From Mycolicibacterium sp. CBMA 247 (lineage in GTDB: Bacteria; Actinomycetota; Actinomycetes; Mycobacteriales; Mycobacteriaceae), in assembly GCF_009729095.1 (NCBI RefSeq), contig NZ_VTGX01000004.1, positions 372,001 through 436,000 of the forward strand: a stretch of 64,000 bases of DNA, read 5' to 3'. The position numbers and the translations under genes were made by a program. Every line of letters starts with the position of its first letter. Position 1 is the first letter of the stretch. This document shows positions 1-8,109 of the stretch, piece by piece. A model generated the notes under the pieces. It saw nothing but the letters and a program-made list of their open reading frames with translations, did no database searches and had not been told where the DNA came from.

Positions 1-838
1 CATAGCGCTGCCCGGCCGGGCCGAAAGTCCATGCGGGATCGAGGTTTTCCTCGCCCATCAGCCAGTTCACGGTCACCCGCACGACGGGCTCGTCGTCGAC
101 GAGCGCCTCCCAGTGGAATTTGCGGCCGGCGACCTGCCCGGGTTCGATCACACCGATCGGCGAGTCGATGGGCGCGGTGGCCACGGCGATCTCCTGCGTG
201 GCGCGGATCCGCGGATCGATCTTGAAACCGACGTGGTCGACGACCATCTTGACGGCCTGGATGAAGCCGCCGTCGAGCATCTTCTGCATCGGTCCGCTCA
301 GCGCGGTGTCGGGCGTGCCGCCGAATCCCATCACGTGGCGCACCACGTCGGGCGCCTCATAGGTGCGCAGGTCGGAAAACTCCTCGGCACGAACGAAGTT
401 CACCCCGGTGGCCATCGCGGAGAACACCAGGGGGAACTTCTCGCTGATCCCGCCGGGCGCGATGCCGGTGCCGTGCAGCGTGGCGTTGCCCTCCACCGCG
501 GCGGCGCCCATCGGTGCGGCCTGCTTTTCGCTGGGGTACAGCCAGCCGACGGGGGTGATCACGTTCTTTCCCGAGCGCAGCAGCGCAGCGACCTCGTCGG
601 GATTGGGGATGAGCGGCGAGTAGATCACCGCGTCGGCGTCCAGCGCCAGGATCTCCTCGGCGCTGTTGGTCGCGATGACACCGATCGGCCCGGTTCCGAT
701 GAGCTCCCCGACATCGCGGCCGTTCTTGGCATCCGAGTACACCCAGCAGCCGACCAGCTCCAGCTCAGGATGTTCGAGGACACCTTTGATCGCGGCCACG
801 CCGACCCCACCGGTAGCCCACTGCACGACTTTGAGCAC
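1..838 (-). CDS. NAD(P)-binding reductase, dihydrodipicolinate reductase / amine dehydrogenase-like (3' end outside window)
   Basis: About 279 codons are visible; the C-terminus lies beyond the window edge. I chose the GTG at 838 because a GGAGGGG ribosome site lies six bases upstream; the protein then begins VLKVVQWATGGVGVAAIKGV, a Rossmann nucleotide-binding start (glycine-rich loop at residues 8-13). Later stretches (ELIGTGPIGV, NVITPVGWLYPS, HGTGIAPGGI) match the actinobacterial family annotated as dihydrodipicolinate reductase or NAD(P)H-dependent amine dehydrogenase, normally about 350 residues. It is probably a soluble oxidoreductase of unknown substrate and not the lysine-pathway DapB. 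It is divergent from the thiolase gene with only 79 bp between them, so the two probably share a promoter region. Confidence 0.72.
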   Translation of the reverse strand, partial: MLKVVQWATGGVGVAAIKGVLEHPELELVGCWVYSDAKNGRDVGELIGTGPIGVIATNSAEEILALDADAVIYSPLIPNPDEVAALLRSGKNVITPVGWLYPSEKQAAPMGAAAVEGNATLHGTGIAPGGISEKFPLVFSAMATGVNFVRAEEFSDLRTYEAPDVVRHVMGFGGTPDTALSGPMQKMLDGGFIQAVKMVVDHVGFKIDPRIRATQEIAVATAPIDSPIGVIEPGQVAGRKFHWEALVDDEPVVRVTVNWLMGEENLDPAWTFGPAGQRY

Positions 839-917
839 GGCACACCCCTCCGAGGAAACTAGAACGTGTTCCAACTATCTCTACACCACGGAAACCGCGA
901 TCTGTATGTTTCTCGGC

Positions 918-2108
918 ATGGCTAACAAAGTTTTCGTCGTCGGCGTGGGGATGACGAAGTTCGAGAAACCAGGTCGCCGCGAAGGCTGGGACTACCCGGA
1001 CATGGCACGCGAGTCGGGCACCAAGGCGTTGGAGGACGCCGGCATCGACTACTCGCAGGTCCAGCAGGGTTACGTCGGGTACTGCTCGGGCGATTCCACC
1101 TCGGGCCAGCGTGCGCTCTACGAACTCGGCATGACCGGCATCCCGATCGTCAACGTCAACAACAACTGCTCCACCGGCTCGACCGCGCTCTACCTCGCCG
1201 CACAGGCGATTCGCGGCGGACTGGCAGACTGCACGATCGCGCTCGGCTTCGAGAAGATGCAGCCCGGCTCGCTGGGCGGCGGCGCGCAGGACCGTGAATC
1301 CCCGCTGGGCCGGCACGTCAAGGCCCTGGCCGAGATCGACGAGTTCGCCTTCCCCGTCGCGCCATGGATGTTCGGCGCGGCCGGCCGTGAGCACATGAAG
1401 AAGTACGGCACCACCGCCGAGCATTTCGCGAAGATCGGCTACAAGAACCACAAGCATTCGGTGAACAATCCGTATGCCCAGTTCCAGGACGAGTACACCC
1501 TCGACGACATCCTGGGCGCCAAGATGATCTCCGATCCGCTGACCAAGCTGCAGTGCTCGCCCACCTCCGACGGATCCGGAGCGGCGATCGTGGCCAGCGA
1601 GGCGTTCGTCGACAAGCACGGCCTGGCCGGTCAGGCCGTCGAGATCGTCGGGCAGGCGATGACCACCGACTTCGCCTCGACCTTCGACGGCAGCGCCGCC
1701 AACATCATCGGCCACGACATGAACGTGAAAGCCGCCCAACAGGTTTACTCGCAGTCCGGTCTCGGACCCGAGGACTTCCAGGTGATCGAGCTGCACGACT
1801 GCTTCAGCGCCAACGAACTACTGCTGTACGAGGCCCTGGGCCTGTGCGGTGAGGGTGAGGCGCCGCGCCTGATCGACAACAACGACACCACCTACGGCGG
1901 TCGTTGGGTGGTCAACCCGTCGGGTGGGCTGATCTCCAAGGGCCACCCGCTGGGTGCGACGGGCCTGGCCCAGTGCTCCGAGCTGACCTGGCAGCTGCGC
2001 GGCACGGCCGACAAGCGCCAGGTCGAGAATGTCAACGCGGCGTTGCAGCACAACATCGGCCTCGGCGGCGCGGCGGTGGTGACCGCCTACCAGCGCGCCG
2101 AGCGCTAA
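918..2108 (+). CDS. ltp1: SCP2-type thiolase / lipid-transfer protein
   Basis: 396 residues. The sequence is close to what I recall of M. tuberculosis Ltp1 (Rv2790c), a thiolase-fold lipid-transfer protein of about 400 residues linked to sterol and fatty-acid side-chain degradation. Visible catalytic elements: the nucleophile loop NNNCSTGSTA with Cys84, an ELHDCFSANE motif near residue 291 typical of SCP2 thiolases, and SKGHPLGATG near 342. I prefer the ATG at 918 (MANKVFVVGV); an in-frame ATG at 906 adds four residues, and neither has a strong ribosome site. The reaction is probably CoA-thioester cleavage or a retro-aldol step with a DUF35 partner, which is not in this window. A strong hairpin follows the stop codon. 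Confidence 0.88.
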   Translation: MANKVFVVGVGMTKFEKPGRREGWDYPDMARESGTKALEDAGIDYSQVQQGYVGYCSGDSTSGQRALYELGMTGIPIVNVNNNCSTGSTALYLAAQAIRGGLADCTIALGFEKMQPGSLGGGAQDRESPLGRHVKALAEIDEFAFPVAPWMFGAAGREHMKKYGTTAEHFAKIGYKNHKHSVNNPYAQFQDEYTLDDILGAKMISDPLTKLQCSPTSDGSGAAIVASEAFVDKHGLAGQAVEIVGQAMTTDFASTFDGSAANIIGHDMNVKAAQQVYSQSGLGPEDFQVIELHDCFSANELLLYEALGLCGEGEAPRLIDNNDTTYGGRWVVNPSGGLISKGHPLGATGLAQCSELTWQLRGTADKRQVENVNAALQHNIGLGGAAVVTAYQRAER

Positions 2109-2117
2109 CTTTCCCAG

Positions 2118-2179
2118 CGCGAGCAGACGCAAAACTGCCTTTTTCAACTGCATTTCGGGCAGTTTTGCGTCTGCTCGCG
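2118..2179. terminator. 22-bp perfect inverted repeat between convergent genes
   Basis: The arms at 2118-2139 and 2158-2179 are exact reverse complements and enclose an 18-nt AT-rich loop containing CTTTTTC. The repeat sits between the ends of ltp1 (stop at 2108) and the TetR gene (stop at 2187), which converge. It is most simply a bidirectional transcription terminator. The long perfect arms could also mark a dispersed palindromic repeat. Confidence 0.75.
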
Positions 2180-2186
2180 AGAGAAA

Positions 2187-2792
2187 TCAGCCCTGCAACA
2201 TCGCGTCGATCAGGCGGCGTAACACCTGCCTGATCTCGCGCCGGGCACGCTTCGGATCCTCGGCGGTGGCGATGGCCATGGCCGCCTCATCGAGGGCGCC
2301 GATCAGCACGTGCGCCAGGGCCCGCACCGGCTGGCGGGCGAGTTGGCCCGCCTTGATCGCCTCAGCGAGCAACTGCTCGGTCATGCCGAGGCTGTAGCGC
2401 TGGGCGACGTCGCGGAAGCCCGCCCAGCCGAGCACGCTCGGTGCGTCGAGCAGGATCAACTGCCGAACCTCGGGGTCGCCGGACACCTCAAGCCAGGCAT
2501 CGACCGCGGCCCGGATCGCGGCGGCCGGGGTGACCGCCCCTGATGCGGCGACCTCGGTCGCCAACTGGGCCATCACATCCTGCTCCACCATCTCCACCAC
2601 GGCCAGGAAAAGCGCTGCCTTGTCGGCGAACTGGTGGTACATCGCGCCGCGGGTCACCCCGGCGGCAGTCGCGATCTCGGGCGTCCCCACCTCGGCGTAT
2701 CCGCGTTCACCCCACAGCCGCCGAGCAGCCGCGATCAACGCCTCGCGGGTGGCCGCGGAGCGTTCCTCCTGAGTACGTCTCTTGTTTTCCAT
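2187..2792 (-). CDS. TetR/AcrR family transcriptional repressor
   Basis: 201 residues from the ATG at 2792 (MENKRRTQEERSAATREALI). Residues 12-58 form the usual TetR helix-turn-helix (AARRLWGERGYAEVGTPEIA, then TAAGVTRGAMYHQFADKAAL); the rest is an alpha-helical ligand-binding domain with no assignable ligand. It is divergent from the alpha/beta hydrolase at 2855 with 62 bp between start codons. A short palindrome (2803-2813) lies in that gap, so it probably represses itself and the hydrolase. An in-frame upstream start at 2852 would place coding sequence over the operator region and is less likely. Confidence 0.88.
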   Translation of the reverse strand: MENKRRTQEERSAATREALIAAARRLWGERGYAEVGTPEIATAAGVTRGAMYHQFADKAALFLAVVEMVEQDVMAQLATEVAASGAVTPAAAIRAAVDAWLEVSGDPEVRQLILLDAPSVLGWAGFRDVAQRYSLGMTEQLLAEAIKAGQLARQPVRALAHVLIGALDEAAMAIATAEDPKRARREIRQVLRRLIDAMLQG

Positions 2793-2802
2793 ACATCCTG
2801 TT

Positions 2803-2813
2803 GGTAAGTTACC
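2803..2813. promoter_or_regulatory. Candidate TetR operator palindrome
   Basis: GGTAA-G-TTACC is a perfect palindrome centred between the divergent TetR (start 2792) and hydrolase (start 2855) genes. It is short for a TetR site, so it may be the core of a longer imperfect operator. Confidence 0.4.
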
Positions 2814-2854
2814 GGCAGACTGTTCGTAAAAGTGTATCGAGCCGGGAGTCATCC

Positions 2855-3685
2855 ATGTCGATCATTGAGATTAGCTCCGGAACCATCCATTTCGAGGAAT
2901 TCGGACCGAAGGACGGCAGGCCGGTCGTCTTCGTCCACGGGTACATGATGGGCGGACAGCTGTGGCGGCAGGTCAGCGCGCGACTGGCGGCGCGCGGCCT
3001 GCGGTGCATCGTCCCGACCTGGCCGCTGGGCGCGCATCCTGAGCCGCTGCGGCCCGGCGCCGACCGCAGCATCCGCGGCGTCGCGAATATCGTCGCCGAC
3101 ACCCTGACCGCACTCGACCTCGATGACGTCGTGCTGGTCGGCAACGACACCGGCGGGGTGGTCAGCCAGTTGGTCGCGGTGCACCATCCGGAGCGGATCG
3201 GCGCCCTGGTGTTGACGAGTTGCGATGCGTTCGAACACTTTCCGCCGCCGATTCTCAAGCCGCTGATCCGGGCAGCGCAATCCAAGGCGCTGTTCCGGAC
3301 CGCCGCCCAGGCAGTGCGGATCCCGGCTGTGCGCAAGCGGGCCTACGCGGGCCTGGCGCACTCCGACATCGACGCACTGACCCTTGAGTGGGTCCGCACC
3401 GCCCGGTCAAATCCGGCGATCGCCGAGGATCTCCGGCAGTTCACCCTGTCTTTGCGCACCGAGGTCACCACCGGGGTGGCCGCGCGGCTGCCAGAATTCG
3501 ACAAGCCGACGCTCATCGCGTGGTCGGCCGACGACGTGTTCTTCGAACTCGGCGACGGCGAACGGCTCGCCGACATCATTCCGGACGCGCGGCTCGAGGT
3601 CATCGACGGCGCCCGCACGTTCTCGATGGTCGACCAGCCGGACCGGCTGGCCGACCTGCTGTCGACGATCGCGGTGCGCGCCTAG
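2855..3685 (+). CDS. Alpha/beta hydrolase with Asp at the nucleophile elbow
   Basis: 276 residues; ATG at 2855 preceded by GGGAG. The fold is clear: the oxyanion HGY at residues 29-31, nucleophile elbow GNDTGG with Asp98 (as in haloalkane dehalogenases and epoxide hydrolases), and a strand-loop WSADDVFF around residue 226 where the acid sits. The usual catalytic His position reads GARTFSMVDQP with Thr255, so the charge relay looks incomplete. The substrate is unknown. Control by the divergent TetR is likely from the layout. It may be an inactive or mechanistically altered hydrolase. Confidence 0.82.
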   Translation: MSIIEISSGTIHFEEFGPKDGRPVVFVHGYMMGGQLWRQVSARLAARGLRCIVPTWPLGAHPEPLRPGADRSIRGVANIVADTLTALDLDDVVLVGNDTGGVVSQLVAVHHPERIGALVLTSCDAFEHFPPPILKPLIRAAQSKALFRTAAQAVRIPAVRKRAYAGLAHSDIDALTLEWVRTARSNPAIAEDLRQFTLSLRTEVTTGVAARLPEFDKPTLIAWSADDVFFELGDGERLADIIPDARLEVIDGARTFSMVDQPDRLADLLSTIAVRA

Positions 3686-3692
3686 ATCCACG

Positions 3693-5315
3693 CTAGATCT
3701 CGACCACCTCGTAGGCGCCGTCGGCATGACGGGCCCGGATGGTCTTCTTGTCGTACTTGCCCACGCTGGTGCGCGGCACCTGATCGACGAAGGTCCACCG
3801 TTCGGGCAGCCACCAGCGAACCACCTTGTCCGCCAAGAATTCCCGCAGCTCCCCCGGGCTCGCCGAGGCATCCTCGTGGAGTACCACGACGGCCAGCGGG
3901 CGTTCCTGCCAGCGCTCGTCGGGCACGCCGACCACCGCTGCCTCCAACACCGCCGGATGGGCGATCAGGTGGTTCTCCAACTCCACCGAGGAGATCCACT
4001 CACCGCCGGACTTGATGACGTCCTTGGCCCGGTCGGTCAGCGTCACGTACCCCTGCTGGTCGATCGAGCCGACATCCCCGGTGCGCAGCCAGCCGGTGTC
4101 GAACTTCTCGGCGTCGCGGCCCAGGTAGTAGGCCCCGGTGATCCACGGCCCGCGTACCTCCAGCTCACCGACCGCCTTGTCGTCGTTGGGCAGTGGGCTG
4201 CCCTCGTCGTCGACGACGCGCACCTCGACACCGCAAATCGGCCGGCCCTGGCTGACCCGCATGTCCCACTGCCGTTCCTCCGACACCCCGGGCAGCGGCT
4301 TGGCGACCGTGGCCAGCGGCGAGGTCTCGGTCATCCCCCAGGCCTGCTGGATGTACACGCCGTAGGTCTCCTGGAACGTCTTCATGAGCGAGAGCGGCAC
4401 CGCCGAACCACCGCAGGCCACCAGCCGCAGTGACGACACATCGTGTCCCGGGTTCTTTTCCAGGCAATGCATGACGTCATTCCAGATGGTCGGCACGGCA
4501 CCCGCCAGGGTGGGGCGCTGCGATTCGATCAGGTCGATCAGCGAGGCCCCGTCCAGGTACCTGTCGGGCATCACCAGGTTGGCGCCGGCCATCAGGGCCG
4601 CATACGGCAGCCCCCACGCGTTGGCGTGGAACATCGGCACGATGGGCAGCACGCTGTCGCTGCAGCTGACGTCGAGCGCGTTGCCCGTGCAGGCGGCCAG
4701 CGCATGCAGGTAGCTCGACCGGTGGCTGTACACCACGCCCTTCGGATTCCCGGTGGTGCCGCTCGTGTAACACATTGCCGCCGCGGAGTTTTCGTCGATA
4801 TCGGGCCAGTCGAACTCGGTGGGCTGTGCGGCCAGCAGCTCGTCCCAGCGCAGCACGGTCTTGGCGGTCAGCGCGCTGGTATCGCCGTCACCCACCACGA
4901 TCACGGTCTGCACGGTCTCCAGCAGCGGCAGCACCTGGGCCAGCATCGGCACCACCGACGCGTCGGCGATCACGACGCGGTCGGCCGCCTCATTGGCGAT
5001 GTAGGCGATCTGTTCCGGCGACAACCGGATGTTCAGCGTGTGCAGCACGGCGCCCATCGCGGGCACCGCGAGGTAGGCGGCAAGATGTTCGGTGTTGTTC
5101 CACATGAATGTGCCCACCCGGTCGCCATCGTTGATGCCCAGCCCGCGGAGGGCATGTGCCAACTGGGCCACCTGTCCGCCCAGCTCCCGATAGCTGATGG
5201 TGCGGTAGCGGCCTTGTCCGCAGGCGGTGGTCACGCTCCGGTCGCCGTTGACCCCGCAGGCATGCCGCAGGATCGCGGTGATCGTCAACGGCCAGTTCTG
5301 CATCGTGCTGTTCAC
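3693..5315 (-). CDS. Fatty-acyl-CoA synthetase (FadD family)
   Basis: 540 residues, full length for an adenylate-forming ligase. The P-loop-like motif YTSGTTGNPKG is at 183-193, GWLRTGDVG near 424, and a C-terminal catalytic Lys in TSVGKYDKK near 522. It activates a fatty acid with ATP and CoA. The N-terminus (MNSTMQNWPLTITAILRHAC) resembles what I recall of M. tuberculosis FadD14, but I cannot confirm the subfamily. The gene converges with the hydrolase before it, with a 7-bp gap. The start at 5315 is taken; an internal ATG four codons later is possible. Confidence 0.88.
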   Translation of the reverse strand: MNSTMQNWPLTITAILRHACGVNGDRSVTTACGQGRYRTISYRELGGQVAQLAHALRGLGINDGDRVGTFMWNNTEHLAAYLAVPAMGAVLHTLNIRLSPEQIAYIANEAADRVVIADASVVPMLAQVLPLLETVQTVIVVGDGDTSALTAKTVLRWDELLAAQPTEFDWPDIDENSAAAMCYTSGTTGNPKGVVYSHRSSYLHALAACTGNALDVSCSDSVLPIVPMFHANAWGLPYAALMAGANLVMPDRYLDGASLIDLIESQRPTLAGAVPTIWNDVMHCLEKNPGHDVSSLRLVACGGSAVPLSLMKTFQETYGVYIQQAWGMTETSPLATVAKPLPGVSEERQWDMRVSQGRPICGVEVRVVDDEGSPLPNDDKAVGELEVRGPWITGAYYLGRDAEKFDTGWLRTGDVGSIDQQGYVTLTDRAKDVIKSGGEWISSVELENHLIAHPAVLEAAVVGVPDERWQERPLAVVVLHEDASASPGELREFLADKVVRWWLPERWTFVDQVPRTSVGKYDKKTIRARHADGAYEVVEI

Positions 5316-5423
5316 GGCCGCGATGGTATGCGCTCGCCGAGGTGCACCGGCGGGAACGATTCGAATTCCCCGAACGATGTATGTAGTGGAAGATGAGTTG
5401 ATAACGACGGAAGGCTGAGTTCG

Positions 5424-5735
5424 ATGCGGATGAAGTGGTCCCTGCTGGCAGTGGCAGTGGCTGTGTTCGGGGTGATCGGCGCGTCATCCGCGGTGGCCTC
5501 GGCCGACGAGACCGCCCAGCAGGTGATCAGCCGCCTGCAGTCCGAGGGGTACAAGGTCAACATCGACAAGATCGGTACCGCGCCACTGGACCAGTGCACC
5601 GTCACCAGCGTGCGCAACCCCCAGCAGGTCAGCCAGTGGGTGCCTTACGTCGGGCCGGGCCTCGGCGGCGATCGGATCCTGGTTCCAGCGATCACCAGCC
5701 AGACGGTGTCGGTGTCGCTGAATTGCCAGCGCTGA
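5424..5735 (+). CDS. Small secreted protein, paralogue of the 7680-7994 product
   Basis: 103 residues with an N-terminal signal peptide: basic MRMK, a hydrophobic core, then a likely cleavage after ASA near residue 27. The mature part has two cysteines, one in LDQCTVTSVRNPQ and one in the C-terminal LNCQR, likely a disulfide. The protein encoded at 7680-7994 on the other strand shares the order VNID-(K/R)-IG-(T/S)-APLDQC-(T/I)-VTS and the same C-terminal pattern. The family is mycobacterial with no function known to me. It is monocistronic. Confidence 0.8.
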   Translation: MRMKWSLLAVAVAVFGVIGASSAVASADETAQQVISRLQSEGYKVNIDKIGTAPLDQCTVTSVRNPQQVSQWVPYVGPGLGGDRILVPAITSQTVSVSLNCQR

Positions 5736-5884
5736 CGTCAGATCACCAACCCCACGACCCTGGCTTGTCCAGGGTTTACGCGGTCATGAGGTGGGTATCG
5801 GCGGCAGAGATCGGGGCGAGCCCGTATTGCACTCTGACCGCGTTCCGGTCGATCGCCCCTTTCGCCGTGTGGGGCAGTGCCTCG

Positions 5885-6145
5885 ACCCTCACCTCGGCCG
5901 ATCCCGCCCCGACAACGCTGATGGCCGGCGCCCGCCACGACCGTCTGATCGAAGCCTTCGGCGGCGTCGGGTATCACGTGCGAACGCCTGATCAGCTCGA
6001 TGCCGCGCTGATCGAGGCGCTCGCCTCGGGTGGTCCGGCACTCATCGATTGCATGATCGCCCCGGCCGACGGCACCGAAAGCGGCCACCTGACCCACCTC
6101 AACCCGGCCGGCGTCGGCCACCCGGCGCAGTCAGCCTCCAACTGA
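5885..6145 (+). pseudogene. 3' remnant of an oxalyl-CoA decarboxylase gene
   Basis: The reading frame ending at 6143 (TGA) encodes ADPAPTTLMAGARHDRLIEA, then a stretch containing GPALIDCMIAP and ESGHLTHLNP. This is the C-terminal region of thiamine-diphosphate oxalyl-CoA decarboxylase, normally about 580 residues. Only about 80 residues remain and there is no start, so it is a relic. The upstream sequence to 5738 has no matching domain. Its last 15 bases overlap the convergent cupin gene. Confidence 0.6.
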
Positions 6146-6625
6146 ATCAGGATTCTCCGGGAGTGCGTACAGCTCAGGAAGATTGACGACGATCGCTTCC
6201 TGCGTGCTTCGCGCGATCACGACCACCGCGGCGTTGTCAGGGTCCGGATTCTCTTCGCGATGCGGGACATACGGAGGGACGAACACATAATCTCCGGGCG
6301 CGGTGGCGACGCGGACCTCCTGCACACCGTCGTGAAATACGAACACGGGGTTGCCGCTGCGCACGAAGATGGCCGTTTCTGATTCACCGTGATGGTGGTT
6401 GTCCGAATGCGTCTCAGGCGAGACATGCGTCTCGCCCATCCAGATCTTCTCCGAGCCAACCGATCCGCCGCTGATCGCGGCGAACCGGCGCATGCCCGCG
6501 GTCTGGGCGGTATCCGAACTGAGATCGGCGGCGCTGACGTGATGCACCCGAGTGCGCGCCGCCTGGACGTGCTCGGAACTCGAAAGATCCGGATGAAATC
6601 CGTCGTGTCTCCCGGTGGCACTCAT
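6131..6625 (-). CDS. Cupin domain protein
   Basis: 164 residues from the ATG at 6625, which has a GGAGGGAG ribosome site about eight bases upstream. A cupin metal-binding motif is visible: THSDNHHHGESETAIFV supplies the His-x-His and Glu, and PPYVPHREENP supplies the distal His. Many such small cupins bind a divalent metal, but no reaction can be assigned. The open frame extends upstream to 6958 without a plausible start and overlaps the divergent secreted-protein gene, so the short form is preferred. Confidence 0.8.
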   Translation of the reverse strand: MSATGRHDGFHPDLSSSEHVQAARTRVHHVSAADLSSDTAQTAGMRRFAAISGGSVGSEKIWMGETHVSPETHSDNHHHGESETAIFVRSGNPVFVFHDGVQEVRVATAPGDYVFVPPYVPHREENPDPDNAAVVVIARSTQEAIVVNLPELYALPENPDSVGG

Positions 6626-6821
6626 CTGTCGCACTCCCTCCGATAGAGGACCGATGACCCCAGGCTGACACACCGCAAGTGCGCTGTCATCACTGCTGCC
6701 GGTATCGGGCGATTCCCGGTAGCTGGTAACGAAAGACGGGGGACAGCGCCGAGGACACAGCGCGCAGGCGCGACGACGCTTGAGCCAGACAACGAGGCCA
6801 CCCACTCGAAGGAGAGTCATC

Positions 6822-7112
6822 ATGCGAATCATCTCAGGCCGTCTCGCACCGCTGTTCGCTGTGGGGGCCGGTGCAGTGGCAATCGCCGTCGCGCCGATAG
6901 CCGCTGCGGCACCTGCGGCTACCGCCACGCCGACGTGCAGCAGCACCGGACCCGGCACCGAGTGTCAAACCCCGGGAAACGTCGAGATCAACGACTCCAC
7001 GCCACCTGATTTCAACGCGCAGTACCCGCTGTTCTCGCTGTTCGGGTACGGCGGCAACTACGCCCACGAGGCCGGCGGCGGCCACGGCGTCGGTGGTGGC
7101 GGACACCGGTGA
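6822..7112 (+). CDS. Small secreted Gly/His-tailed protein
   Basis: 96 residues; ATG at 6822 after AAGGAGAG. The signal peptide (MRIISGRLAPLFAVGAGAVA and onward to about residue 29) is followed by a short mature domain with two Cys (TPTCSSTGPGTECQ) and a tail rich in Gly and His (EAGGGHGVGGGGHR) that could bind metal. It lies 51 bp before the Dps gene on the same strand and may be co-transcribed with it. I do not recognise a named family. Confidence 0.72.
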   Translation: MRIISGRLAPLFAVGAGAVAIAVAPIAAAAPAATATPTCSSTGPGTECQTPGNVEINDSTPPDFNAQYPLFSLFGYGGNYAHEAGGGHGVGGGGHR

Positions 7113-7163
7113 CCCCTGGCACCACAACACCGACAACACCGACGGAGAGAGAGGAAGTATGTC

Positions 7164-7655
7164 ATGACCACATCACATCGCTTGACTGACAACGATATCC
7201 GCGAGTTCGAGGCACCCGACGTGCTGCTGCAGAGCCTGCAGGCGGTCCTCGTAGATCTCGTCGAACTGCACCTGCAGGGCAAGCAGGCCCACTGGAATGT
7301 CATCGGCACCAACTTCCGCGATCTGCACCTGCAACTCGACGAGATCGTCGACATCGCCAGAGAAGCCGCCGATACCATCGCCGAGCGCATGCGCGCACTC
7401 GATGCGATACCGGACGGTCGTTCCGACACTGTCACCGCGCATACGACGTTGCCCGCGTTTCCTGCGGGCGAGCTCAGCACCACGGAGACAGTCGATCTGG
7501 TCACCACCCGGGCCTATGCCGCAGTCGCCACGATGCGCACCGTCCACGACGACGTCGACGCCGCAGACCCCTCCAGCGCGGACCTGCTGCACACCGTCAT
7601 CGACTCGCTTGAGAAAGCGGCCTGGATGCTGAAGTCCGAAAACCGCAAGCTCTGA
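7164..7655 (+). CDS. dps: Dps-family ferritin, DNA-binding/iron-storage protein
   Basis: 163 residues. It matches the second Dps of mycobacteria (Msm Dps2 type, about 160 residues) better than the longer Dps1 with its lysine-rich tail. Ferroxidase ligands occur with the expected spacing: His43 (QAHWNV), His55, Asp70 and Glu74. The product should form a dodecamer that oxidises Fe(II) with peroxide and may coat DNA. The N-terminus is short and weakly basic, so DNA binding may be modest. The upstream sequence has AGAGAGG before ATG at 7164. Confidence 0.9.
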   Translation: MTTSHRLTDNDIREFEAPDVLLQSLQAVLVDLVELHLQGKQAHWNVIGTNFRDLHLQLDEIVDIAREAADTIAERMRALDAIPDGRSDTVTAHTTLPAFPAGELSTTETVDLVTTRAYAAVATMRTVHDDVDAADPSSADLLHTVIDSLEKAAWMLKSENRKL

Positions 7656-7679
7656 TGCAGTCCGCTCAGACCCCAGATT

Positions 7680-7994
7680 TCACCTCGAACAGTCGAGCGA
7701 CACCGTGATGGTGCGTCGTACCACGACGGGTACGAGGTCGAACTCCTTCTCCCCGTTCTTGCCGAACCGCTCGACCCGGATGAGTTGGGTCTGGGTCTGC
7801 GGGTTTCGGATGCTGGTGACGATGCACTGATCCAGTGGTGCACTGCCGATCCGGTCGATGTTGACCTGAAACCCTTCAGCCTCCAGCTGGCCGATCACCA
7901 CGACGGGTGAGTCGGCGTGTGCCGGGACGGCGGTCGCCAGAAAGGTTCCGATTGCCGCCCCCGACGCGGCCAGTATGACCACTGACGCTCGCAT
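7680..7994 (-). CDS. Small secreted protein, paralogue of the 5424-5735 product
   Basis: 104 residues. The signal peptide ends in AVPAHA near residue 27. The mature part contains VNIDRIGSAPLDQC and ends VSLDCSR, matching the paralogue about 2 kb upstream in order and in both cysteines, but the middle is more charged (ERFGKNGEKEFD). The two copies flank the Dps and cupin genes in opposite orientation. Role unknown; probably an exported monomer with one disulfide. Confidence 0.8.
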   Translation of the reverse strand: MRASVVILAASGAAIGTFLATAVPAHADSPVVVIGQLEAEGFQVNIDRIGSAPLDQCIVTSIRNPQTQTQLIRVERFGKNGEKEFDLVPVVVRRTITVSLDCSR

Positions 7995-8109
7995 GGCGGT
8001 GTCTCCCTTGCCCTCTCGTGGGTGTACACCGGTATCACGAGTAGGCAGTCACAAAAGTTCACCGACGACGAGGCCCGGCCGGCGATACCACCCGGGCCTC
8101 CCCCGTCAC

